The position numbers were made by a program, and so were the translations under genes. From Porpolomopsis calyptriformis (Eukaryota > Basidiomycota > Agaricomycetes > Agaricales > Hygrophoraceae), in assembly GCA_951640195.1 (NCBI GenBank), contig OX621173.1, positions 1-39,303 on the forward strand: a stretch of DNA of 39,303 bases. The letters are read 5' to 3'. Within the stretch, counting starts at the first letter, position 1; each line of letters begins with the position of its first letter. Below, in pieces: positions 22,271-33,703 of this stretch. Under the pieces are notes generated by a model. It was given only the letters and a program-made list of their open reading frames with translations. It did no database searches and had not been told where the DNA came from.

Positions 22271-24346
22271 TCAGCCATCATCTGGGTGTTCGGCTGGAAA
22301 AGTTAACAAAAGTAAAAGGATATCAACAAATGAGTGATAGCTAACCCTGTCCATCGTTACGATCGGCGAACTGCAGGTGGTTGAAGTTATCGTGAGTGGT
22401 AGACAGATCGACACCTGCGGTTCAAGGTTTTGCTGGTCACGGAAATCTTCTCGTGCCATTATACTTGGTGGAAGGAGATGAGCTTTGGGTCCAAATCTAT
22501 TATCGCTTAACTCACCCCGCCATTAAGGAAATGAAGTACACTATGGGATCCATTTTTCGCAGACAATCTCGCAAGATATAAAGCATACGCACGTTTGTTT
22601 TGAGCAACAAGGCCAGGCCAGCAATCGAAGTTGTTAGCGTGTTGGAACTGTCGAAGGTATTAATCATTTAACACAATCGAGCAGAGAAATCTCCCTACAA
22701 ATGCGAACGAGATCAGCGAAGCAATGCTATATTTTAAACCGCTTGGTTCATCAAATCAGAACTGATCTGATCAGAAACTTCTTACCAGACGAGTACAGCT
22801 GCAATAAGCAACAGTGAACCACTGGCAGAAATCATGTACATTAGCTCTGCGTACTGGTATTCACGGTGTAAACCATCAAAACCCGAAGGATTGTGTCCAT
22901 CCTGAAGGTAGATTATCAGGTGCGTAACGCTCGAACAATAAAATCGGCGCAGCGCACCGCCTAAACCCAGTTCTTGATTTGTACAGATAGTAGCACAGCG
23001 CAATAGCGAGGCTTATGTCTGCCACCAACAAGGAAGTTTGACCCGCAATCGCAAGGTTATAAAACTCCTGGAGAAGAAGGTGAATTTATTAATAAGTTAG
23101 AAGGGCGCACAGCGGTCATCTTGGAATCGTCCTAGACCTGCTGCTTACTTTGGGGTACGACACAAGGGTCCGGAAACCAAAGCTAGATGGAAATTAATCA
23201 TCACGACATGGATCCATCAGGAACATTTTCCGAAACAAACAGCTGCACAGTGATGGCTGCCACTCCTATTAGATTCCTATCATATCAATTTGAGAGTGGA
23301 ACGTACTTGTCCCGATCGCTGCAAAGAAACCTGCTCGTTAGGTGTCGTGGCTCTTGTTAACCCTAACGTCTCACCGAACTCGGCTAACGACCAGGCTACC
23401 TAAACAGGCATGAGCAACGTCTCGATGAGAAGAACTGGTGAATTTACAATCCACGCTGTTAAAACTATGCTCCCTTTGCTCACTATCATTTTAACATCAG
23501 CGGAAGGAGTAGGTGGGCTTATAGAGGCCCACTTGCTGATGAACAGTCGACGCAAGAACATGCTGCCATCGCAAAGTGAGTAACGAGGACATTTTCAACC
23601 ATGTATTGCGCACCATCGTGTGCAAAACATCTGAAGTTCCTACCCATTAATCCCATTCAAGTAAATATCAACGGCATGGCCAGGATCACGGAAGTACCCA
23701 CCCTCACAGCATATATCACCTGTGGGACCATCGATTTAAAGTGCAAAGTAATAAAATAAAATAATAATGAAGCAGACTATCACCTACATCGAAACTCCTA
23801 TCGAATCATCAATCGGAGTTACGGAGAATTGTGAATGCTGAGGGCGTAGATCATACCAGAATGGCGTAGCAAGGGCCGCAGGGTCTCCAAAGTTTGTAAC
23901 GAGAAAGGTGTAGCCCACATGGGCGATTGCAGCAGTAATCACGCATTCAAGACACCTAGGAGGGTGTAAGCTCGACCGTCATACTCAAGGCATTACTTTC
24001 CATTGAAATCCCACCTGAAAATGAGCAATTAACAGGGGAGACATGACGAGGTGATCACTCACCAGGAACTTCATGTGGAAGGGATCTTTAACCAGTCCTC
24101 TAGTCGAAAAGAAGTACTGATACACTTGGAGATATATTATGCCAAACAGACTGTTATATTGTGTCCAATCAAAAAGTGTGTTCAAATCGGAACGGTCAGA
24201 CGCACGCAAAAGTGAAGTACTCTTCGTCCCCACACAATTAGCACCAGACGAGAGGCGGATGGGTTAAGTCACAAACCCGCAATGAGAATCGGGCCGTAAA
24301 ATTGATTTTCGATTGCTTTGAGCTCGCCAACATCAGCGGTAGCCAT
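22271..24346 (-). CDS. Seven-helix membrane protein, DUF6533/DUF6534-type, possibly decaying
   Basis: Exon 1 (24346-24277) encodes MATADVGELKAIENQFYGP, the typical start of this Agaricomycete membrane family. Later exons give SLFGIIYLQVYQYF (about 24110-24160), ITAAIAHVGYTFLVTNFGDP (about 23900), ADISLAIALCYYLYKSRTGF (about 22990) and ILRVLMVYTVNT (about 22890). The order matches helices 1-2, 3, 6 and 7. Some joins are not resolved: the phase after exon 2 does not close, and the last helix needs an abnormally short intron or a frame change. It is either an intron-rich gene that I could not fully model or a degrading copy. The family is of unknown function and lies in a membrane. Confidence 0.6.
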
Positions 24347-25060
24347 GATTTCAATGTGAACTTTGCAACTCTGTAAGTGTATCCGATCTTTGAAAGTTGA
24401 GAAGATATACCCATCGCTGAAATTTCAAATCAAGATGGCCCCACGATTAATATTAAATCAGTGTTTCTGATCCATTAAACTAATCGGCGATTACATCCAT
24501 CTCTCCGCGATTCTCGGTTGAGTTTGAGTTCAGCGTTGTGAACCACCTTGAGTCCTCTGACCCCTCTAGGAGGTGGAGAGGGGTAGGAGTATCGGCGGAT
24601 AAGGGGGTCGGTTGCAGCAGGCTGCCTCAAATGATAGACACGCCCTAAGGCCTGCTCATTTAGTGCCCTCTCGCGTTACCGCTGAGGCTGCTCAGTGGAG
24701 AGGTGGTGGCTGACAGCAAGAAGCTGCGGGAGATATACTGCCCCTTTCACGCTCTACGAAAATGGAATGATTCGTAAACAAGATAATACAAAGCATTTTG
24801 TCCCGGCGGCTGAGTTCGAAAAAATTTCGACTCTGTTTATGCCCTCCCGATTCTTACTGAATGCGAGATGCAGACAGTCCAGTCAGGAGGCGCTCCTCTG
24901 GCTCTGGGTTCAACCACTGCGCGAATACTCGCGCCCGGGAATACGCAAGCAGTGCCTACCCATCCTCAGGAAACACAGATTGGCCAGCGGGTTGGGGATG
25001 CAGGTGGTGAGTGTGCGGCGTTATACAACTGTTCGTTCACCCGTCGGTTTCTGACATCTT
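24347..25060. other. Spacer left of the satellite
   Basis: It holds a GC-rich inverted CCTCTAGGAGG motif near 24565-24580 and open frames without recognisable content. The right end passes into the first satellite monomer. Confidence 0.35.
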
Positions 25061-27390
25061 GATTTGTAGACCGATGTACATTCATTTCCTCTCGATGAAC
25101 ACTGATAACTGCGTTATGCAATCAGTGGGTTTACGCGGCGTCATGCCATCGTTTGCTCGTCAATTGGGTTGAATGTCTGGCTTGTTGGTTTCTGACCTCG
25201 GTAAGTTCATATTCTGTCGGCGGACACTGAATGCGCTATGCACTCAGTCGGTGTTGCACCGTTCACTGTCTGACATCTTGATTCGCAGACCGGTGTCATT
25301 CATCTCCTCTCAATGAAACACTGATAACTGCGTTATGCAATCAGTGGGTTCGACGCGGCGTCATGCCATCGTTGGATCGTCAATTGGGTTGAATGTCTGG
25401 CTTGTTGGTTTCTGACCTCGGTGAGTTCATATTCTGTCGGCGGACACTGAATGCGTTCTGTAGTCAACGGGTGTTGCATCGCTCACTTGTCGATTGGCTT
25501 GCCGACCGGTGTACATTCATCTCCTCTCGATGAACACTGATAACTGCGTTATGCAATCAGTGGGTTCGACGCGGCGTCATGCCATCGTTGGATCGTCAAT
25601 TGGGTTGAATGTCTGGCTTGTTGGTTTCTGACTTCGGTAAGTTCATATTCTGTCGGCGGACACTGAATGCGCTATGCACTCAGTCGGTGTTGCACCGCTC
25701 ACTGTCTGACATCTTGATTCGCAGACCGGTGTACATTCATTTCCTCTCGATGAACACTGATAACTGCGTTATGCAATCAGTGGGTTTACGCGGCGTCATG
25801 CCATCGTTTGCTCGTCAATTGGGTTGAATGTCTGGCTTGTTGGTTTCTGACCTCGGTAAGTTCATATTCTGTCGGCGGACACTGAATGCGCTATGCACTC
25901 AGTCGGTGTTGCACCGTTCACTGTCTGACATCTTGATTCGCAGACCGGTGTCATTCATCTCCTCTCAATGAAACACTGATAACTGCATTATGCAATCAGT
26001 GGGTTCGACGCGGCGTCATGCCATCGTTGGATCGTCAATTGGGTTGAATGTCTGGCTTGTTGGTTTCTGACCTCGGTGAGTTCATATTCTGTCGGCGGAC
26101 ACTGAATGCGTTCTGTAGTCAACAGGTGTTGCACCGCTCACTTGTCGATTGGCTTGCCGACCGGTGTACATTCATCTCCTCTCGATGAACACTGATAACT
26201 GCGTTATGCAATCAGTGGGTTCGACGCGGTGTCATGCCATTGTTTGCTCGTCAATTGGGTTGAATGTCTGGCTTGTTGGTTTCTGACCTGGGTAAGTTCA
26301 TATTCTGTCGGCGGACACTGAATGCGCTATGCACTCAGTCGGTGTTGCACCGTTCACTGTCTGACATCTTGATTCGCAGACCGGTGTACATTCATTTCCT
26401 CTCGATGAACACTGATAACTGCGTTATGCAATCAGTGGGTTCGACGCGGCGTCATGCCATCGTTGAATCGTCAATTGGGTTGAATGTCTGGCTTGTTGGT
26501 TTCTGACCTCGGTAAGTTCATATTCTGTCGGCGGACACTGAATGCGCCATGCACTCAGTCGGTATTGCACCGTTCACTGTCTGACATCCTGATTCGCAGA
26601 CCGGTGTACATTCATCTCCTCTCAATGAAACACTGATAACTGCGTTATGCAATCAGTGGGTTCGACGCGGCGTCATGCCATCGTTGGATCGTCAATTGGG
26701 TTGAATGTCTGGCTTGTTGGTTTCTGACCTCGGTGAGTTCATATTCTGTCGGCGGACACTGAATGCGTTCTGTAGTCAACGGGTGTTGCATCGCTCACTT
26801 GTCGATTGGCTTGCCGACCGGTGTACATTCATCTCCTCTCGATGAACACTGATAACTGCGTTATGCAATCAGTGGGTTCGACGCGGCGTCATGCCATCGT
26901 TGGATCGTCAATTGGGTTGAATGTCTGGCTTGTTGGTTTCTGACTTCGGTAAGTTCATATTCTGTCGGCGGACACTGAATGCGCTATGCACTCAGTCGGT
27001 GTTGCACCGCTCACTGTCTGACATCTTGATTCGCAGACCGGTGTACATTCATCTCCTCTCAATGAACACTGATAACTGCGTTATGCAATCAGTGGGTTCG
27101 ACGCGGCGTCATGCCATCGTTGGATCGTCAATTGGGTTGAATGTCTGGCTTGTTGGTTTCTGACTTCGGTAAGTTCATATTCTGTCGGCGGACACCGAAT
27201 GCGCTATGCACTCAGTCGGTGTTGCACCGTTCACTGTCTGACATCTTGATTCGCAGACCGGTGTACATTCATCTCCTCTCGATGAACACTGATAACTGCG
27301 TTATGCAATCAGTGGGTTCGACGCGGCGTCATGCTATCGTTGGCCGTCGATTGGGTTGAATGTCTGGCTTTTTGGTTTCTGACCTCGGTA
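25060..27390. repeat. Satellite: 220-bp monomers in a three-monomer higher-order repeat (about 656 bp)
   Basis: The phase mark GAATGTCTGGCTT occurs at 25171, 25391, 25607, 25826, 26046, 26262, 26482, 26703, 26919, 27139 and 27358. Spacings cycle 220, 216, 219-221. The 216-bp member has its own signature (GTTCTGTAGTCAAC, then CACTTGTCGATTGGCTTGCC). Higher-order copies are nearly identical, which indicates recent amplification or homogenisation. Each monomer has two related halves, with the dyads CACTGAT...ATCAGTG and CACTGA...TCAGT. Repeated 72-80 codon frames (MSGLLVSD...) are a consequence of the array, not genes. Confidence 0.95.
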
Positions 27391-27908
27391 AGTTCATATC
27401 CTGTCGGCGCTATGCACTCAGCTGGTGTTGCACCGTTCAGTTGTTGATTGGCTTGGTTTTCTCGCCTCCTAGTTTATAGACCGCTCACGTGCTGTCGGCG
27501 AACACTGACTCTTATGTACTCAGTGTGTGTTACTGACCTGTTAGTTTCAGACTGCGGTAAGTTCATGTCCTGTTGGCTAACACTGAATAAATGCGTGATG
27601 CAATCAGTGGGTGTAACACGTCTTATGCCGCCGTTCATCACTCGATTTTTTGGCTTGTTGATTTACTTCACACGGGTAGGTTCACATTCCGTAGGTGAAC
27701 ACCGAATGAATGGCGAATGGCGAATGCGCTATGCAGTCAGCAGATGTAACGTGGCATTATGCTACATTCACCTGTTGGTTGGCTTGGTTTTCTTTCCTCT
27801 TAGTTTTCAGACTGGGGTCATGTCCCGTCAGCGAACACCGAGTGCTATGCAACCACTGGGTGTTGCATAGTGCTATACTACCATTCACCGTCGATTGGCT
27901 TGGTTCTG
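27391..27908. repeat. Degenerate satellite monomers
   Basis: Diverged copies of the 220-bp satellite continue to the right (GGTAAGTTCAT, AACACTGAATAAATGCG and ATGCAATCAGTGGGTG are recognisable). Divergence grows with distance, the usual decay at an array edge. Confidence 0.75.
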
Positions 27909-27956
27909 GCCACGCTACCTTACTGCCTTGAGGCCTAGACAGTAAGGTAGCGTGGC
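27909..27956. repeat. Perfect 17-bp inverted repeat with 14-nt loop
   Basis: GCCACGCTACCTTACTG (27909-27925) is followed, after 14 nt, by its exact complement (27940-27956). The loop contains AGGCCT. It sits exactly where the satellite similarity ends. It could be a cruciform, a transposon remnant or a boundary element. Confidence 0.85.
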
Positions 27957-28450
27957 TAACTTTGCCAGCGTAAAAGTGTAGCAGACTGCGCCAGCTTAAC
28001 TGGTATTGCTAAGCTGCTTCACCGCACCACAAAGAGCACAATTGTGGCTGTACAAGGAACCGAACCACATTTTGGTCAAGTCCACTCTGTTCGGAACAGA
28101 GGGGTTCAGAAGGAGTTCACTGAAACTGTGTAGACCCCTCTCCCACACTAACTTCCAACAGAATTCGTTCATTTCAGCCATGGCTCAGTAACTTGATGGT
28201 GATTCCCATTCCCCCTGTTCACCGCAAGGAGACAGGTGCTGAATATCCGCTGATACTTGATCATTATTGAGGTTGGAAGGGTGATGGCCACAGTGGAGTT
28301 GTGAACCACGCATAACGCTGGTAGGGCATAGGCAGGGCATCATCACAGTGAATGAAGCTAGCGTCGGGAGGTAATACTTGCCCGGTGGAGTGAGACATGA
28401 GCATCGCTGAATACATGACTATCCCTCGCATCCCGTCCCGGGAGAGATAA
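27957..28450. other. Spacer between the satellite edge and the alpha-kinase
   Basis: No satellite unit is recognised. A small inverted repeat, CAGCTTA...TAAGCTG, lies near 27991-28015. The missing 5' exons of the kinase could lie here, but I could not identify them. Confidence 0.35.
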
Positions 28451-29524
28451 TTGGACTGGAGGTCGGGCCATGCTGTAAGAGTCCTATGGCCGCATGCTTA
28501 CGGTCTCGTTGCGACAGTTATAAAAGAACCCCCCATTCGAGCTACAATCACATTCAATCCAAAGATGAAACCAAAGGCCGGTGCCTTCAAAGTTGCACAC
28601 ATCGGTCATACCAATATCCCTATCTTCCAGTCGACTTCATCCTCCACAAAAGTGTGCGTCAAGCAATGCTTTTATCATGATGCTGATGGGGCGCTCGGTC
28701 GTGCACCATCCCGCATTGTTTATAATAGCCATACCCAATTAAAGAAGTTGACGGTAGAGTCGTACTGTGCGACATGGGGTGCAGCTTTGATGCAACTCGC
28801 GTATGACTTTGTGGAGCAGGAGAATGCACAACGCGGTCCTCCATCGTTCCCGATTCCTCGATTGCGTTTCGTTCGGGTAGCCCTAGCCGTTGCAGACGAT
28901 AAAGAGCGGCATACTTTCTTGATTGAGGAGTGTATTGATGAGGACACCGACGGCGAGTTTCTCAAGTACATCAATAACGACCGTAGCTCTCCTCTTTCCC
29001 ACCCCAACAACCTTGAGCGACAACAGATAGGCGAATTTCTCGCCTTCGCTCAGCATGTTCAATATGTGAAGACTCAAAAGTTGGCTTTCGTTTCAGATGT
29101 TCAAGGTTTGTTTTCGCATTTAACTGATTCCGCATTCTGATTATTTCCTGAGAATAGGTGGTACATCACTACTTTCTGATCCCCAAATCATAACAGCCCC
29201 GTAAATTTTGTTGCATGCTCACACATCAATTTTACTCATGGAATGATATTTAGTGAACTCTCCGGAAACCTCTTCGCTGGTGGCAACATAGGGGCCTGTT
29301 TTCAACATTTCACCGATGATCACCTTTGCAATAGATTCTGTCGCTACTACATTCCGGAAGGTCTCCCCAAGGCAAAAGCTGGTAAGGCACCCCGCTTTGG
29401 TGTATCGCTTGAACAGATGCTGCGGGAAGCCGAAGACGAAAAAGCGGCAGCAAAAGCAGCAGCGATGAACGATGACCGCGAGCTCACTAATATGAGCATC
29501 TCCTTGACGTCTCTCGGACTGTAA
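28451..29524 (+). CDS. Alpha-kinase domain protein, 5' end unresolved
   Basis: Exons end at 29105, then 29158-29200 and 29254-29524. The frames agree and two small introns are removed. Landmarks of the MHCK/EF2-kinase (alpha-kinase) catalytic domain are present: VCVKQ (ATP-binding Lys), FLIEECIDED (hinge), FVSDVQGGTSLLSDPQI and GNIGACF, followed by HLCNRFC (zinc/phosphate-binding end). Alpha-kinases phosphorylate Ser/Thr in helical targets. The open frame starts with no ATG at 28451. The first in-frame ATG is at 28565, which would drop part of the N-lobe, so an upstream exon joined near CGACAG (28518) is likely. The C-terminal tail is Ala/Glu-rich and helical. The family is strongly expanded in Agaricomycetes, where most targets are unknown. 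Confidence 0.8.
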
Positions 29525-30313
29525 TCCCAATCCGCATGTATGTCCTTTGAATAATTGCTCTCGTACATATGCTCTCACATCCACAGCTCTTTTACATATG
29601 CTTTCATACGCACGGCGCTCCTCGCACATACGTTCTCCTAGATACACTCTCGCACACTCAATCATACTCATGCACGTATACTCTCGTACGCTTTCATTCC
29701 CTTTATTTAATTCAGATACCTCACTTTAATCTCCAAATTTAATTTCTTTTCGTTGTAATGGTTATTTGAGCTTGAGTTGCAGATTGCTATTGAATTAGCC
29801 TTGCATGGTGAACCAACCAATCTCTAGGTTAACCTGGAGGTCTCTCAGTGAGTTTCGAAGCCGATACTTGTGAGCTGGATGGTCGTTCAATTGCTGCTTT
29901 GTGTTGAAGTGGGCACGAGTGAATGACTAAGTCAGGAAACTTCAACCAGCACCCTGATTGCAGTGAAACGCACTAAAGAATGGCTACAACTCTAACTTCT
30001 AGGCATCGAGTCATTCGTCAACCCTTCGTGCTCATGCTGATCACTGTGTAAAGTGCAGACACTACAGCCAAGGAACCTACTTGGCTAACAGAATCAGACA
30101 CTTTCCTCCTCAACTACAAGCTGTATGGGACATAACAGGCTCAAGTTTATCAAGGGAGTATTAGGATGAGAATATCACTACCTCAATGAAACTCGAAGTG
30201 CATACATTCATACAATGCAGGGACATTGCAAAGAGTACAGCGAGCAAGTCTTTGTTTTTCTATTACACACCACCTTTCTTTCTTGCGCTGCCCTATCCCG
30301 CTTCACCACCGCC
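29525..30313. other. Intergenic region
   Basis: The 3' flank of the kinase contains a drawn-out CTCNCAYAY-like repeat (about 29560-29690; CTCTCGTACAT, CTCTCACAT, CTCGCACAT and similar). No gene is recognised. Confidence 0.4.
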
Positions 30314-30508
30314 ATGTCCGCCATTCAGTTCAATCAATGCAACCTCTACTTAGCTGGAGGTGACATTCTTAACATCCATCTCCCGGAGCATCCCCCCGAG
30401 CCATTTGTCACGCGTAAAAATCCTTCGGACCCAGCCCATTTCCTCAAAACACTCACCGTCCGTGCCGCGCGATTTTTTATCCGCGTTTCCCGCAAATTCT
30501 TCCAGTGA
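30314..30508 (+). CDS. Small hypothetical ORF (64 aa)
   Basis: The ATG at 30314 opens a protein-like frame (MSAIQFNQCNLYLAGGDILN...). It ends in a basic helix-like tail before TGA. It may be the first exon of a longer gene, since a GTGAGT donor overlaps the stop. No domain is recognised. It converges on the TET/JBP-like gene. Confidence 0.25.
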   Translation: MSAIQFNQCNLYLAGGDILNIHLPEHPPEPFVTRKNPSDPAHFLKTLTVRAARFFIRVSRKFFQ

Positions 30509-30894
30509 GTTTTTTTTAAACGTGGGATTCTCCTTCGCGCTAACTTTCCCGCAAAGTTTCGTCACCGATATGGTCAGAAACGAAAGGAGCGGGTTCAGCT
30601 CAATCGTTTGATCGGGGCGCGTCTCTCATACTCGCGTGAGCGCGAAGGTGTAGGTTTTTTTTTTTTCTGTTCGGATTGTCATGTATTACTATACTTCAAA
30701 CAGTAAATATCATACAGTGTACCCAAGGTCCTTTACCTCGGCATGTCATAGATTGACAGGTTGACGGCATTTAAAGTTTTCTTAGCAGGCAAATCTTGCG
30801 TTCCATACTGTATACAACGAAGAAGTAGCTTTGTAAAAAATCAAAATCTAAACATATTTCACTGCGACATAGCCTCTATACAGTAGATATGCTG

Positions 30895-32725
30895 CTATGA
30901 ACCGGAGGGAGATTCCTGAAAAAGTTGTTGTTGGGTAACGGAGCCATGCAAGAGTCGCAGTATGGAAAGTTGCTTACCCCTCTTAGCTCTGAATAGGTAG
31001 AGAAAAGTTCCGATGCCCTCTTCCATCGTGGGGAGGATTGCAAGTCGCAGGCTAGTTTCCCAATCGGATCCTGCATCATGAAATCATTCGCTGTCCGATA
31101 TCCATGCTCGACCCATCTGAACAGCCCTCCAGCTGCATACTGTGTACACGAAACACGGGTCTCGTGTGCCTGCACCTTGGTGTTGGAGTGACAGAATATT
31201 GCGGAAGGGATAAGCACCGTGGAACCGGGGGGAAACTCTATCGCCAACTTAATATCCCAAAGTAAAAGGTGGCCTCCTTTTTTCGGATCAAAGTCTCCTA
31301 ACGCAGTAATAGCACACCACCCAAAGGCAAGGTTCGAGAAGTCGCGATGAGGCAGACATATCGTCTTAGGACCAAAGTTGAAGGTCATAGCACTCCAGAC
31401 GCTATTTTTGAAGTTCATCCTAAGCTGTGGATGGTGGCCTAGGAGCCCCGACATCGTGGTAGAGTAGTACTTGTACAGGCGTGGTGCCCAAGCTGCAAAC
31501 AGCCCGTTCGAGAACCCTGCTATCCTTTGGATGGCAGAGCATTGTATCAAATCCGTCATGACCGCGTGATTGTTGTGTGTAAGGCCAAGATTTCCTGGAA
31601 CCTTTACGAAAATGTTCCAAGATCGTGATTAAAAAAACATAGCGGCAGAGGAAAAGTATACTGTACTTTTTGTCCTCCTCCGAATGAAAAACCGCAGGCG
31701 AGGGATGGAGAGCGGCACCGGCGGTGGGATGCATCCTTTGCAGAAAATTCGCAAAGCCCCCGAGCTTCTGAGATTCTTTGGGCAGCCTCATTGTGTATGA
31801 TTTCCCATTCAGGAGACTGGGGACGTCCACCTAGAAGAGCTACCACACGCCCCTCAGAATCGAGGATTGGCGTCGCACGACTAGCAGTACATTTTCACCG
31901 AATCAGATCGAGAATCTTGTTTGATTGGGTAGAAATCGACCTACATGCCATCCCATTCCTGGATTCTAAACCCAAATTGGGGTGCGTTTCTCAACACATC
32001 CTCCAGAGAATACTCCTTTATCTCGATCCTCTTGCTCTTCTCTGACCGCAGAGCTGTGAACCCAGGGCCAGTCACAGGAAGGGTCTCCGTTGCTACCGTG
32101 GTCGATATTGGGATGGATGACGCGATGTGTTTCAGTCTGACGTTGGTAGGCTTGACGCATCCCACTTTTATCGTGTGGAGGGATGCTTCCTGCCGTCGCT
32201 CCCTGCGATGCTTGTGGCTTGATTTCTTTGACCTCTTGACAGTTGAAGTTGTTCGAGGGTGACCTTTGACAGAGGGAATACTCTTCCTTACATGCAGGGG
32301 GGAAAGGGGCGGGTTTGGTCCCTTATTGGCCAGTATGTTCATACCTCTGATCATTGGTAAGAGGTTGGCTTTCTTTGTTCCCCAGCATGTATCTCCTGGA
32401 TGTCCTGTATAGGAATGTTATGTTTTCATTTAATAGTTACGATATTTCTGCCTTACCATCGAGATCGTTGGGTTCTATCATATATGACATATCCCCTACC
32501 GGAGGAGGCTGATTATAGGGCAAAAATGCCTGCCCTTCAGTCGGGTCATAGTCTGGATGCTGCTCGATGTCAATTGCAGCCTGGAGGCGAGGGAGGAGGA
32601 GGATGTTGGTCTGGATCGGTATACCAGAAGCTTCCAACAATGTGTTACTGCGTAGCAAATCCTTTAATGTTAGCCATGAGTCAATGCATTCGTTGTGGAA
32701 CTTGTGGGGTTCCTCTCACAGGCAT
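30895..32725 (-). CDS. TET/JBP-like Fe(II)/2-oxoglutarate dioxygenase (putative 5-methylcytosine oxidase)
   Basis: Exons 32725-32702 (uncertain), 32661-32457, 32404-31945, 31880-31667, 31601-30978 and 30915-30895 give about 515 aa in frame. The catalytic core resembles the expanded basidiomycete TET/JBP family. CGFSFGGGQ and PGNL are followed by RIAGF and a double-stranded beta-helix with HxD in LPHRDFSNL (about H386, D388). Next come FGWCAITALGDFDP, EFPPGSTVLIPSA, the distal His in FCHSNT (about H439) and an Arg that could bind 2-oxoglutarate (ETRVSCTQY, about R450). The relative CcTET from Coprinopsis oxidises 5-methylcytosine; the substrate here is inferred. The N-terminal 200 residues are basic (SKKSSHKHRRERR) and may bind DNA. 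A LINE insertion lies about 65 bp upstream of the proposed start, so the true 5' end may have been affected. Confidence 0.8.
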
Positions 32726-32787
32726 TTCACTTTAAGAATGGGTAGTACTTGACGACTTTGCAACTCACAGTGGGCTTCAACTTAGAC

Positions 32788-32795
32788 TCACGTGA
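32788..32795. promoter_or_regulatory. TCACGTGA box upstream of the TET/JBP-like gene
   Basis: This palindromic E-box is part of the longer minus-strand string TCACGTGAGTCT, shared with the 37.4-kb site. It lies at the LINE target duplication. GTGAGT within it could alternatively be a 5' UTR splice donor. Confidence 0.45.
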
Positions 32796-33703
32796 CACAC
32801 ATTTTTTTTTTTTTTTTTTGATTTCAGCATTTATATACCGCAACAAGCAAGCGTACGTGCTAAGACGTGGTGGCTGGTTATCTATGACCAGCCCTGCTAC
32901 TTTGTTTATATACATATGAGGGGGTCAATCCCTGGGGCTTTGGGTGACGCAGTGAGTCTCGTGATTTGTGGGTTGAGTTGGGTGTTTTCTTATTGTGCTG
33001 GAGTTGCACCGTTTTCGGCATTTGGGGGTGTGGCCATAGGTTGGCCTTCCTGGGCTAGGTTGCCCTCGGTTGTGTCGTCATCCTGTTGGACTGGGACTGT
33101 GGGTTCTTCATCGAACGTGGGGGATTTGGGTTTGGCATAGGGTCTGCCTGTCTTGGTGAACGCTCCAGGTTTGAGTATGAACGATCTCTGGCAGTGAGAT
33201 ATTTCTTGATGCTTTCCGGAGGAGGTTTTTGTGTTCGTCGTATTGCGGGCACTCTTGTATTATGTGTTCTCGCGTTTGTAACCCGTCTAAAGGGTCCCTT
33301 GTGGGCACCCTGAGTGCAGTAAGGCAATGCTTCTTGACGTGTGTGGCCCTCAGCGATGTAGCATCTCCCCTATAGGTGTACTACCTGGACCAGGTCGACA
33401 TAAGTCTCCCTAATTGGTGTGGCAAAGAAACCAGCGGTCCAAAGACCTCCCAGCTAGGTACAGTCCAATAGCAGAGTTGGTCATTACGACCTCCCTAAAG
33501 GGTACAGGTGGGGATCACACCCAGCTGCACACACACACGGACACTAACCACTGCACCGACGTGGTAACAACATGGATGGGTACGCTCTGCCTTTCTCAGA
33601 GACCCACCGGCGATGGATTTTGACCTCTCGAGCCCAACCAGGGATTTTCTCCCTAGTTGGCTACGGCCCAGTGAATGACTCCAGGGCAACGTGACACACA
33701 TTT
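32790..33703 (-). mobile_element. 5'-truncated LINE (Tad1-like 3' end) with poly(A) and 15-bp target duplications
   Basis: Exact 15-bp direct repeats ACGTGACACACATTT (32790-32804 and 33689-33703) flank the element. On the minus strand it ends in poly(A), visible as a T run at 32802-32819. The coding remnant (about 33060-33330) reads LQTREHIIQECPQYDEHKNLLRK, the C-terminal motif of fungal LINE polyproteins after RNase H. It then changes frame to GAFTKTGRPYAKPKSP. It is not functional. The first 350 nt on its sense strand do not look like LINE coding sequence and may be a separate head (see the tRNA-like segment). Confidence 0.75.
33500..33575 (-). other. Possible tRNA-derived (pol III promoter-like) segment inside the LINE-tailed element
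   Basis: On the minus strand CGGTGCAGTGGTTAG resembles an A box. About 35 nt later GGTGTGATCCC matches the B box GGTTCGANNCC at most positions. A GT run lies between them. If real, the element is a tRNA-headed SINE carrying a LINE tail. The match was made by eye and is weak. Confidence 0.35.

Noticed and set aside
24695..25054. 119-codon plus-strand ORF
   Set aside because: No recognisable domain or splice context, and its end lies in the first satellite monomer.
25609..27359. Four near-identical ORFs beginning MSGLLVSD
   Set aside because: They recur with the satellite period and have no codon-level conservation apart from the repeat; they are by-products of the array.
25060..27390. CRISPR-like regular repeats
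   Set aside because: The array has no unique spacers, the repeats are 220 bp long and the genome is clearly eukaryotic.
32662..32735. RING-finger-like string (HKFHNECIDSW) upstream of the TET/JBP-like gene
   Set aside because: It is preceded by a stop and lacks the other zinc ligands; it more likely lies within a short intron.
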